The notes beneath the pieces are model-generated. The model worked only from the letters and a program-made list of their open reading frames with translations, was not told the origin of the DNA and did not search any database. Below are positions 5,183-12,047 of a stretch of DNA of 21,938 nt, in pieces; position 1 is the first letter of the stretch; each line of letters opens with the position of its first letter. The stretch lies in the IMG/VR virus record IMGVR_UViG_3300032011_000157, positions 1 to 21,938 of that record, one strand, 5' to 3'. Origin of the DNA: a virus. Made by a program: the position numbers and the translations under genes.

Positions 5183-7791
5183 TGGCTGAAGAAGAAAATG
5201 AAATAGAAGTTACTAAAGAAGAGATAACTATGGTGGAAATACCTGAAGAAGAATCTCTTTTAGAAGATACTCCTGACGGAGGAGCTATTTTAAAAATGGA
5301 AAAAATAACAATAAGCGGATCTTCACCGCATTTTGAAAATATAGTAGAAAAAGTAGATCAGAAAAAATTAAAAAGAGCTATAAACGACTTATTGACTAAA
5401 ATAAATAGAGATAAAGAAGCTAGACAAAAAAGAGATCAACAGTACGAAGAAGGTTTGCGCCGAACAGGACTAGGCGATGATGCGCCTGGTGGAGCACAAT
5501 TTACCGGAGCTAATAAAGTTGTTCACCCAATGTTAGTAGAAGCATGCGTAGATTTTTCTGCACGATTCGTTAAAGAAGTGTTTCCGCCAACAGGACCAGT
5601 AAAAAGTAAAATTATAGGTGAAGCTGATAAAGTTAAAGTAGAAAAAGCTCAACGTAAAACAGATTTCATGAACTGGCAAGTTACCGAACAAATGATTGAG
5701 TTCAGATCTGAGTTAGAACAATTAAGCACCCAACTACCGCTAGGTGGTGGTCAATATATGAAATATATGTGGAATGCTCAATATAATAGACCAACATCTG
5801 AATTTGTTCCTATTGACGATATCTACTTACCGTTTTCTGCTACTAACTTTTATACGGCAGAAAGAAAAACTCATGTTCAATACGTAACTCACATGGAGTA
5901 TGAAAAAAGAATAGAAGCAGGAATGTATTCTGATATTGATTTACCTACTCCTAATGATCCTGAGTTTAGTAAAGCAGAACAAGCCAACGAAAAAATTGAA
6001 GGTAAACAAAATACATCTTATAACGAAGATGGTTTACGAACTATATTTGAAGTTTACACTTCTTTAGATATAGAAGATGAATGCGGATTAGCTCCGTATA
6101 TTTTAAGTATTGATAAATCTTCTGATAAACCTTTATCTCTTTATCGTAACTGGGAAGAAGATGACGAAAGAAAAAACGAATTACAATGGATTGTGGAATT
6201 TCCTTTTGTTCCTTGGCGAGGTGCTTATCCTATCGGACTTACACATATGATTGGTGGTCTAAGCGGAGCAGCAACAGGAGCACTCAGAGCATTATTAGAT
6301 TCAGCTTACATTCAAAATGTTCCTACTCTTCTTAAATTAAAAGGAGGACCTAACGGACAAACAATTAATGTTCAACCAACAGAAATTGTAGAAATGGAGG
6401 GAGGTGCACTAATTGATGATGTTCGTAAATTAGCAATGCCTTTACCGTTTGCAGGACCAAGTAACACTTTATTTCAATTATTAGGTTTTTTAGTTAACGC
6501 AGGTAAAGGAGTGGTACAAACTTCTTTTGAAAAGTTTAACGAGCAGAATCCTAATGCGCCAGTCGGAACTACTATGGCTATAATTGAACAAGGTATGGTA
6601 GTATTTAGTTCTATTCACTCTCGTTTACATGCAGCAATGGCAAGAAGTTTAGACATATTACACAGAATTAATTCTATGTATTACACTCAAGAAGACCTTG
6701 ACGGATTAAATGCTGGATTAGAAATAACCGCAGAAGATTTTGATGGACCTGCGGATGTTGTTCCAATCAGTAATCCTGCTATATTTAGTGAAGCACAAAG
6801 ATTTGCTCAAATACAAGCAATTATGCAAAGAGCACAGTCAATGCCACAAATGTATGATCAGCGAGCTATTGAAGAAATGTTCTTAAGAACATTAAAAGTC
6901 CCTGGTGCCGAAGTTTTAAATCCTCTCCCTGGTAGTGAGGATAGAGATCCTGTAAGTGAAAATGTAGCAGCAAGTATGGGTCAACCTGTTTATGTTTTAC
7001 CTCAACAAGATCATATAGCGCATTTAGAAGTTCACTTACCTTTTTTAAAATCGCCAGTGTTTGGACAGAATCCGAGCATAGCTCCTAATTTACTTTATCC
7101 TATGGCTATTCATTTAAGAGATCATTTACTTAATTATTATTTAGTAGAAGCACATAATGCAGTAGATCAAGCGCAACAGCAACAATTGATGCCTGAAGAA
7201 GCTCAACAACAAGTAGAAGTTATTATAAAAGTTCAAGAATTTATCCAACAACAACTAGGAGGATTTGCTCAAGAACTTGCTCAATTAACTGAGGTGGCTC
7301 AACAATTTAAACCTGAAGATCCAGCTAGAGCAGGAAATGATTCTATGAAAATAGCAGAACTTAGTGCTCAAATCAAACAAGGTGAAATACAACAAAGAGC
7401 GGAAAGAGATAATGCTCAGTTACAGTTTGATAATCTAAAACTTGATACTAATAGTCAGTTGCAGCAGATGAAAATGCAACAGACAGCAGAAATTGAGAGA
7501 GCTAAACTCATGGATAAAATGGAAGACAGAAAAGAGAAAGCTGAATTACAAGGTCTTAGAGAAGTTTCTGAAACTGAGAGAAATAATATTAGAGAAATGT
7601 CTGAAACTGATAGGCAAAATATCAGAGAAGATAATGAAAACGATAGGAAAAAAGCAGATCTTGAAGCTAGAGAAAGAATGAATAATGCTGATAATATGAC
7701 GGCTAAAGAATTAGCTGAAATGGAAATGTTAGCTGACGAAAAAACTTCTTTTACTACAGGATCAGGAATTGATTTTGATCCTAAACCATAA
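5182..7791 (+). CDS. Portal protein with long Gln/Glu-rich C-terminal coiled coil
   Basis: This 869-residue protein should form the dodecameric ring at the capsid vertex through which DNA enters and leaves. Evidence is its place after terL, the core region 85-600, and a segment typical of P22-like portals, VGTTMAIIEQGMVVFSSIHS (461-480), followed by NPAIFSEAQRFAQIQ (531-545). The first 50 residues are very acidic. The region from about 660 is a Gln-rich coiled coil or barrel candidate. It contains three tandem 11-residue units starting at L792, I803 and I814, of pattern (L/I)RE-xx-E-x-(E/D)R-xx. At 869 residues it is long for a portal, as in P22-like portals with helical barrel extensions. 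GGAGGG at 5170-5175 lies 6 nt before the start. Its stop codon lies inside the stem of the downstream inverted repeat. Confidence 0.88.
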   Translation: MAEEENEIEVTKEEITMVEIPEEESLLEDTPDGGAILKMEKITISGSSPHFENIVEKVDQKKLKRAINDLLTKINRDKEARQKRDQQYEEGLRRTGLGDDAPGGAQFTGANKVVHPMLVEACVDFSARFVKEVFPPTGPVKSKIIGEADKVKVEKAQRKTDFMNWQVTEQMIEFRSELEQLSTQLPLGGGQYMKYMWNAQYNRPTSEFVPIDDIYLPFSATNFYTAERKTHVQYVTHMEYEKRIEAGMYSDIDLPTPNDPEFSKAEQANEKIEGKQNTSYNEDGLRTIFEVYTSLDIEDECGLAPYILSIDKSSDKPLSLYRNWEEDDERKNELQWIVEFPFVPWRGAYPIGLTHMIGGLSGAATGALRALLDSAYIQNVPTLLKLKGGPNGQTINVQPTEIVEMEGGALIDDVRKLAMPLPFAGPSNTLFQLLGFLVNAGKGVVQTSFEKFNEQNPNAPVGTTMAIIEQGMVVFSSIHSRLHAAMARSLDILHRINSMYYTQEDLDGLNAGLEITAEDFDGPADVVPISNPAIFSEAQRFAQIQAIMQRAQSMPQMYDQRAIEEMFLRTLKVPGAEVLNPLPGSEDRDPVSENVAASMGQPVYVLPQQDHIAHLEVHLPFLKSPVFGQNPSIAPNLLYPMAIHLRDHLLNYYLVEAHNAVDQAQQQQLMPEEAQQQVEVIIKVQEFIQQQLGGFAQELAQLTEVAQQFKPEDPARAGNDSMKIAELSAQIKQGEIQQRAERDNAQLQFDNLKLDTNSQLQQMKMQQTAEIERAKLMDKMEDRKEKAELQGLREVSETERNNIREMSETDRQNIREDNENDRKKADLEARERMNNADNMTAKELAEMEMLADEKTSFTTGSGIDFDPKP
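7555..7653 (+). repeat. Three tandem 33-bp units encoding 11-residue repeats in the portal tail
   Basis: Codons for portal residues 792-824 form three diverged 33-bp units. Each starts with a codon for Leu or Ile followed by AGAGAA or AGAGAA-like Arg-Glu codons, and carries a GAAACTGA(G/T)AG(A/G)-like centre, most clear in the first two. An 11-residue periodicity is typical of right-handed or straight coiled coils (hendecads). Confidence 0.7.
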
Positions 7792-7830
7792 TCGTTCGTT
7801 CTATTAAGAAATAGACCGAACGAACGATTA
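7789..7830 (+). repeat. Second copy of the ATCGTTCGTTC inverted repeat, at the portal stop codon
   Basis: The arms TAATCGTTCGTTC (7789-7801) and GAACGAACGATTA (7818-7830) are perfect 13-bp complements around a 16-nt spacer. The inner 11 bp and the spacer length are identical to the element at 2502-2539. The portal TAA forms the outer end of the left arm. There is only a short GTTT after the right arm, so terminator function is weaker than for the first copy. It could be an RNA-processing or stability stem, a weak terminator or a protein-binding site. Confidence 0.7.
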
Positions 7831-7868
7831 GTTTACGATGGAATTTGAGTTAAATAACGGAGGAAAAA

Positions 7869-8066
7869 ATGGTAAAAACACCGATTAAAAAGAAGAGAGG
7901 AAGACCACCTAAAAGAGCTAGAACACCTAAAGGTAAATTCAAAGCAGATAATCCTAAAACACCTTTGGTAAACGAAGCTTACTCTTTAACTTCTATTAAG
8001 AAAAATTGGAAAATTATTGTTATATCAATTATATTTATTATAGCAATTATATTAGGAAATATGTAA
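7869..8066 (+). CDS. Small protein with AT-hook-like motif and C-terminal membrane segment
   Basis: This 65-residue protein has two distinct halves. Residues 1-30 are strongly basic and contain KKKRGRPPKRA (7-17), which matches the R-G-R-P core of an AT-hook that binds the minor groove of AT-rich DNA. Residues about 47-63 (KWKII-type boundary, then VISIIFIIAIILGN) form one hydrophobic membrane-spanning helix at the extreme C-terminus. A strong ribosome site (GGAGG at 7859-7863) supports the start. I do not recognise the family. A holin or other lysis role would fit size and the single membrane segment, but a membrane tether for DNA or an internal virion protein is equally possible. It follows the inverted repeat after the portal gene and lies 4 nt before the next gene. 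Confidence 0.7.
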   Translation: MVKTPIKKKRGRPPKRARTPKGKFKADNPKTPLVNEAYSLTSIKKNWKIIVISIIFIIAIILGNM

Positions 8067-8070
8067 TTAA

Positions 8071-8757
8071 ATGGCTTTTTTACAAAGTAACATACCGTAT
8101 TTTAAATGTTGGGTGCGTAAAGAATACACCTACAATCATGAGAAATTTCATGGTGAATTTATACATGCCATGGCGGTAGCTGTTACAACATTACCTAATA
8201 GGTGTTTAAGTTTTCAACTTATTTTTACAGGAGCTGAAACTTATGATACTGAAGAAGAAAATGTGCATGGGGGAGCAATGTGGGCAAGAATGCCTATAAC
8301 TGCTTTAGTGGGGGATACTCCATTTGATGATTGGCCAAAACCCATGCCGACACATGATGCTCAACCTTGGGATTGCTCATCCCGAACTCATAGTGTTTAT
8401 GTGTTGGACAGATGTTCTCCTTGTCCTTGGCTAGCTAAAGTAGATGGAGAATTTTATCCCGCTAAATATTATTTTACTGTAGACTATACTGATTCAGAAA
8501 TCGGAGATGACCCTGCTCAACATAAACAGAGTCATGTATTAGAACTTCTGGATGCTGGAGAATACACTGGTAATATTATTGCATTACCTAATAACCGAGT
8601 GAGAGTAACTCATCCTGCTTGGTTTAGTTTAGGAGAAGGAGCACCTGAGTTTAGACCTTCACAACATGTGCATTACAGTAAATCAGATCTGGATTATACA
8701 TTAGATGTGAATCGTGTTTTTGATAATATTTATAATGGAGAAGAAAATGAAAAGTAA
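8071..8757 (+). CDS. Conserved-looking phage protein of unknown function with Cys/Trp-rich core
   Basis: This is a 228-residue soluble protein with no signal peptide or membrane helix. Notable features are many aromatic residues, cysteines at 13, 45, 102, 115 and 118 (the last two in DRCSPCPW), and a His/Trp-rich centre (HGGAMWARMP, 66-74; DAQPWDCSSRTH, 96-107). The cysteines could bind a metal, but the spacing fits no zinc finger I can name. I recognise the opening (FLQSNIPYFKCWVRKEY, 3-19) only as the kind of protein found in marine phage structural clusters. Position between portal and scaffold suggests a head or neck role. No Shine-Dalgarno is obvious before the ATG. It overlaps the next gene by 11 nt. 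Confidence 0.75.
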   Translation: MAFLQSNIPYFKCWVRKEYTYNHEKFHGEFIHAMAVAVTTLPNRCLSFQLIFTGAETYDTEEENVHGGAMWARMPITALVGDTPFDDWPKPMPTHDAQPWDCSSRTHSVYVLDRCSPCPWLAKVDGEFYPAKYYFTVDYTDSEIGDDPAQHKQSHVLELLDAGEYTGNIIALPNNRVRVTHPAWFSLGEGAPEFRPSQHVHYSKSDLDYTLDVNRVFDNIYNGEENEK

Positions 8758-8947
8758 AGGATACGCCAAAGGCGGTAAAATGAAAACTAAAGGGTATGCC
8801 AAAGGTGGTATGAAAACTAAAGGATATTCTAAAGGTGGAAAAATGAAAACTAAAGGATATGCTTCAGGCGGTTCTGTTAATATGGATGGACCAGACATTC
8901 CACAAAGAAAAAGAATGGCAGCAGGATTTAAGGTTACAGGACAATAA
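8747..8947 (+). CDS. Tandem KGYAKGG-repeat small basic protein
   Basis: This 66-residue protein begins with four near-perfect tandem units, MK(S/T)KGYAKGG with variants GYSKGG and GYASGG, then ends in a non-repetitive tail QRKRMAAGFKVTG. ATGGAG (8735-8740) provides a ribosome site 6 nt before the ATG at 8747; the longer frame from 8714 has no comparable site and lies in the upstream gene. Lys/Gly repeat proteins of this type are common in marine phages, and no function is established that I know of. The high positive charge suggests binding to DNA or to an acidic surface. A GYAKGG motif also occurs in the 272-residue protein encoded at 14110-14928. Confidence 0.75.
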   Translation: MKSKGYAKGGKMKTKGYAKGGMKTKGYSKGGKMKTKGYASGGSVNMDGPDIPQRKRMAAGFKVTGQ

Positions 8948-8948
8948 A

Positions 8949-9170
8949 ATGGCTAAAGGTTTATACGCAAATATTCATGCTAAACAGGAAAAAGTTAAAA
9001 AAGGTTTAAAAGATCCTGACACTGGCAAGAAAATAAAAATGCGGAAAAAAGGAGATCCTGGTGCACCCACGGCACAAGATTTTAAAGATTCTGAAAAAAC
9101 CGCAAAACTTTCTAAAGGAGGTCATATTAATCAACATAAAAGAATGGCGATGGGAGAAGATATTTTATGA
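8949..9170 (+). CDS. Small basic protein of the MAKGLYANIHAK type
   Basis: This 73-residue protein starts at ATG 8949, 1 nt after the previous stop. It opens with MAKGLYANIHAKQEKVKKG, then has a K-M-R-K-K-G-D-P-G-A-P-T-A-Q-D-F segment. This is the pattern of a widespread short phage protein (MAKGLYANIHAK...KMRKPG..GAPTA) of unknown function. The C-terminus SKGGHINQHKRMAMG resembles the tail of the preceding KGYAKGG protein (a GG-x-(V/I)-N stretch followed by KRMAxG). It ends in an ATGA overlap with the next gene. The longer in-frame reading from 8859 overlaps the upstream gene and lacks a start signal. Confidence 0.8.
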   Translation: MAKGLYANIHAKQEKVKKGLKDPDTGKKIKMRKKGDPGAPTAQDFKDSEKTAKLSKGGHINQHKRMAMGEDIL

Positions 9171-9361
9171 TTGACCAAAAACTATTGAATCTTTTAAAAG
9201 CAGAGCAATCTACTTTTGCTTTAGATGCTTTAAAAAGACCTCAAGAACGCGATAATTTTGAGTACGGTTATCGTGTTGGAGTAGTAGCTGGATACGAAGA
9301 AGCTATTAATGTACTTTTAAAACTAACCGAAGAGGAGAAGTATGGTGACGACAACTTATGA
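9167..9361 (+). CDS. Small helical protein of unknown function
   Basis: This 64-residue protein starts inside the previous stop (ATGA). It is predicted to be mostly alpha-helical, with two amphipathic stretches: residues 4-24 (KLLNLLKAEQ start) and about 36-57 (YRVGVVAGYEEAINVLLKLT end). There is no cysteine, membrane segment or recognised motif. The length and helical character resemble small phage proteins next to capsid assembly genes. Its last 20 bases overlap the GroES-like gene, whose ribosome site (GAGGAG at 9332-9337) lies within this coding region, so the two genes should be co-translated. Confidence 0.7.
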   Translation: MIDQKLLNLLKAEQSTFALDALKRPQERDNFEYGYRVGVVAGYEEAINVLLKLTEEEKYGDDNL

Positions 9362-9758
9362 GGATACGCTAGAAGAGGCATTTCCTGCAATAGACGCAGG
9401 AATAGTACCTTTTGGTTCCCGTGTTCTGATTCAGATACGAACCGCTAAAAAGAAAACAGCTGGTGGTATTATTCTGACGACAGATACTAAAGATACCGAA
9501 AAGTGGAATACACAGATTGGTAAAGTAATTGCACTAGGTCCTCTGGCATTTAAAAATCGTAATACGATGGAAAATTGGCCAGAAGGTGATTGGTGTAAGG
9601 TAGGCGAATATATTAGAGTGGCAAAATATGGAGGAGACAGATGGGAAGTTCCCATAGGAGATTCCAAAGATGACACCGCAATGTTCGTTATTTTTAATGA
9701 TCTAGATGTGATTGGTCAAGTAACAGGAGACCCACTAAAGATTAAAGCATTTATCTGA
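9342..9758 (+). CDS. GroES-like co-chaperonin
   Basis: This 138-residue protein has the GroES beta-barrel pattern. FGSRVLIQI (24-32) is the first core strand. KKKTAGGIILTT (36-47) matches the mobile loop by which GroES binds GroEL. GKVIALGP (60-67), VGEYIRVAKYGG (87-98) and a C-terminal FNDLDVIGQV (118-127) correspond to the remaining barrel strands. It is longer than bacterial GroES (about 97 residues) because of an N-terminal arm of about 20 residues and an insertion around 70-84. Phage GroES analogues such as T4 gp31 let the host GroEL fold the large capsid protein, and the placement here just before scaffold and capsid genes fits that role. It starts at ATG 9342 after GAGGAG. Confidence 0.85.
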   Translation: MVTTTYEDTLEEAFPAIDAGIVPFGSRVLIQIRTAKKKTAGGIILTTDTKDTEKWNTQIGKVIALGPLAFKNRNTMENWPEGDWCKVGEYIRVAKYGGDRWEVPIGDSKDDTAMFVIFNDLDVIGQVTGDPLKIKAFI

Positions 9759-9773
9759 TAAGGAGATAAAATT

Positions 9774-10790
9774 ATGGCTAAAACCCAAAAACAAGAAGAT
9801 AATGTTCTCATTGAAACTGATGAGAAAGAAGAAGTTACTGAAGACGCATTAGATGATATTGTGATAGTAGAAGATGGACCTACATCTGATGAAGAAAACA
9901 ATATAGAAGATGCAGAAATAATAGAAGAACCTGAAGAAGAGGAAACTGTTGAAGATGAACCTTTGACGGCTGAAGCTGAAGTAGATGAGGAAAGAGAAGC
10001 TATTCGTGAAAGAAGGCGAAAAGAAAAACTTGAAAGAAAATCCCGTAGAGAAACAGCTATAAAAAGAGATAAAACTGAGTTAGATTTTTTAAGAAATCGT
10101 AATGACGATTTAGAAAGAAGATTAACGGCTCAAGAAAGAAAATCTCAACAAGTAGAGTTAAGCACTTATGATACAGCTATTGCTCAAGCTAATAAAGAAG
10201 TTCAAATGGCAGATAGAGTTATAGCTAAAGCTGTAGAAACTAATAATGGGCAAGATGTAACAAAGGCTATGAAATACAGAGACCAAGCTATGCAAAAAGC
10301 ACAGCAACTTTCTGTAGCTAAACAGCACGCATCTCAAGTTCCTCAAGAAGCACCTGCAGTAGATGATAGAACCATGTATCATGCTCAAAAATTTATGGAA
10401 GAAAATCCCTGGTATGATTCTCAAGGTAGAGATGAAGATTCAGCTATTGTTATGGCTATTGATCAAGCATTAAGTAAAGATGGTTATAATCCTCAAACTG
10501 AAGAATATTGGGATGAACTGACTTTACGCTCAGCAAGAAGACTTCCCGAAAGATTTGATGAAGAAGATATTCCTGCTAAAACTACTTCTAAGAAAACAAA
10601 CACTCGTAAAGCACGAGGAGGACCAGCCGTAGGTTCAGGTAAAGAGCATGCACCTACTTCTACCAGAAAAGAAATTTATATAAGTCCTGAAAGAAAACAA
10701 GCATTAATGGATGCAGGTGTATGGGATGATCCTGTTCTTAGAACTAAATATGTTAAAAGATATGCACAATATGACAAGGAAAACCAATGA
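9774..10790 (+). CDS. Putative capsid scaffolding protein
   Basis: This 338-residue protein is highly charged. Residues 1-75 are very acidic (runs of E and D), 78-100 very basic, and about 72-185 form a long coiled coil. The middle has FMEENPWYDSQGR (207-219), a segment I associate with scaffold-like proteins of marine phages. The C-terminus carries a compact conserved-looking region, ISPERKQALMDAGVWDDP (303-320), likely to touch the coat protein. Scaffolds of this type template the prohead and leave before DNA fills it. A strong AAGGAG (9760-9765) precedes the start. The position between the GroES-like gene and the capsid genes supports the assignment. No protease motif is seen. Confidence 0.8.
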   Translation: MAKTQKQEDNVLIETDEKEEVTEDALDDIVIVEDGPTSDEENNIEDAEIIEEPEEEETVEDEPLTAEAEVDEEREAIRERRRKEKLERKSRRETAIKRDKTELDFLRNRNDDLERRLTAQERKSQQVELSTYDTAIAQANKEVQMADRVIAKAVETNNGQDVTKAMKYRDQAMQKAQQLSVAKQHASQVPQEAPAVDDRTMYHAQKFMEENPWYDSQGRDEDSAIVMAIDQALSKDGYNPQTEEYWDELTLRSARRLPERFDEEDIPAKTTSKKTNTRKARGGPAVGSGKEHAPTSTRKEIYISPERKQALMDAGVWDDPVLRTKYVKRYAQYDKENQ

Positions 10791-10806
10791 AAATGAAAAA
10801 AATTTA

Positions 10807-10843
10807 TTTTTACCTTTACTTTCATTTTAAACTAAACTATAGT
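10807..10843 (+). promoter_or_regulatory. Putative promoter of the capsid operon, copy of the terS promoter
   Basis: TTTTTACCTTTACTTT (10807-10822), 12 variable bases and AACTATAGT (10835-10843) match the element at 2543-2579 in 24 of the 25 bases of the two blocks, with identical spacing. As a sigma70-type promoter the -35 is TTTACT (10815-10820), the -10 is TATAGT (10838-10843), and the spacer is 17 nt. It lies in the 85-nt gap between the scaffold stop and the gene at 10876. Expected transcription starts near 10850 and gives a short leader with AAAAAAGGAG before the next ATG. Confidence 0.75.
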
Positions 10844-10875
10844 GATTTTGTATCGCTGAAAAAAGGAGCGAGTAT

Positions 10876-11406
10876 ATGACCGACGAAAGATTAAAGAAAC
10901 AAGCTGATGAAGGACGTAAGAGCCGTGCGATGAACGATCGTGCAGTAACTGAAGATAGAGAACTTACGGAAGACGAGCGAGTAGATATGTTCCGTCAACA
11001 ATTATTTCAGTCTAGCTTACCAGACTTACCAGAGTTACCTGGCTGGCACATGTGCTGGCTAACAACTACGAATCCGAGAGATTCCATTCAACAACGCATC
11101 CGTCTAGGATACGAAGCAGTGAAGCCAGAAGATGTTCCTGGCTGGGAATATGCAACATTAAAAACAGGAGATTGGGAAGGATTTATTGGTGTAAATGAAA
11201 TGTTAGCATTTAAATTACCGATGTCTTTATATGAGAAATTTATGATGGAAGCTCATCATGATGCTCCAAATAGAGAAGAAGGTAAACTTGCTGACACTGC
11301 GAAGTTCTTAGAAGAACAGGCAAATGCATCAGGTAGTAAAGTAGAACAAGGTGACGGTACCAAGGGGCTAGGTGAAGAAAGGGATGGTTCATTTGAACTT
11401 TCCTGA
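10876..11406 (+). CDS. Conserved-looking head-module protein of unknown function
   Basis: This 176-residue protein has a charged, helical N-terminus (1-45). A core domain begins at LPGWHMCWLTTTN (54-66), followed by RIRLGYEAVKPEDVPGWE (74-91). A second helical part carries LPMSLYEKFM (114-123) and the C-terminal tail is disordered. The PGW-x-x-x-W and RLGYE-x-V motifs are recurrent in small proteins encoded between scaffold and capsid genes of marine phages; the function is not established to my knowledge. It is the first gene after the second promoter. AAGGAG gives a good ribosome site. A minor capsid or assembly role is inferred from position. Confidence 0.75.
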   Translation: MTDERLKKQADEGRKSRAMNDRAVTEDRELTEDERVDMFRQQLFQSSLPDLPELPGWHMCWLTTTNPRDSIQQRIRLGYEAVKPEDVPGWEYATLKTGDWEGFIGVNEMLAFKLPMSLYEKFMMEAHHDAPNREEGKLADTAKFLEEQANASGSKVEQGDGTKGLGEERDGSFELS

Positions 11407-11439
11407 CGAACAACCTATTAACCAACTAAGGAGCAAAAC

Positions 11440-12033
11440 ATGTCATCGACAAGTGCACCATTTGGCTTTCGCCCTTCCTACCACAATAGTGGAAGAATTA
11501 CAGCGAAGGCTTATGTAATAGCTACGGGATACGCACAAAATGTATTCCAAGGCGATCCAGTCAAATTGACTGATGCAGGTGTTATTCAGCTAGCTACCTC
11601 AGATGGTACCAGATCTGGTACTACTGATGGAATCAGCATGCTGGGTATTTTCGCTGGTGTTCAGTACAACGATTCTACTGGAAGACCATCGTTATCACCA
11701 TTTTGGCCAGCCAGTACTGCTGGAACAGATATAATTGCCTGGGTATATGATGACCCAGAAACTATATTTGATGTTCAATACACTAATCCATCTTCAGGCA
11801 CAACAATACAAACTGCCGTAGGTGAACAATGTGATTGGACTGTGGCTTCACCAGGCGGTTCTACACAAGTAGGACTTTCATCAACCCAATTAACTGCGAT
11901 CCAAGCAACCTCTGGACAATTCCAGATTACAGGTATTGCTGGGGGACCAGATAATGGAATAACTGACGCATATGTTACTGTAAGTGTTCGTATAAACGAA
12001 TCACAGTATAAAGCACCAGTTAATTCTGTATAA
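11440..12033 (+). CDS. Putative head decoration (cement) protein
   Basis: This 197-residue protein is rich in beta structure, Gly, Ser and Thr. It begins SSTSAPFGFRPSYHNSGRI (2-20), a start familiar from marine phage proteins encoded just before the major capsid gene. The middle has QGDPVKLTDAGVIQLA (37-52), FAGVQY and SPFWPASTAGTDIIAWVYDD-like segments. Such proteins are usually taken to bind the outside of the capsid and stabilise it; that is inference from position and composition. AAGGAG at 11428-11433 supports the start. The capsid gene follows after 14 nt. No signal peptide or catalytic motif is seen. Confidence 0.72.
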   Translation: MSSTSAPFGFRPSYHNSGRITAKAYVIATGYAQNVFQGDPVKLTDAGVIQLATSDGTRSGTTDGISMLGIFAGVQYNDSTGRPSLSPFWPASTAGTDIIAWVYDDPETIFDVQYTNPSSGTTIQTAVGEQCDWTVASPGGSTQVGLSSTQLTAIQATSGQFQITGIAGGPDNGITDAYVTVSVRINESQYKAPVNSV

Positions 12034-12047
12034 AGGAGGACTAGACT

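Noticed and set aside
8701-8898. 65-residue minus-strand frame with proline/leucine repeats
   Set aside because: It is the complement of the KGYAKGG repeat gene; the repeats arise from that coding sequence.
10790-10828. AAAATGAAA / TTTCATTTT inverted repeat after the scaffold gene
   Set aside because: The 9-bp AT-only arms are weak and the right arm overlaps the promoter's conserved block; likely a by-product of A/T richness rather than a terminator.
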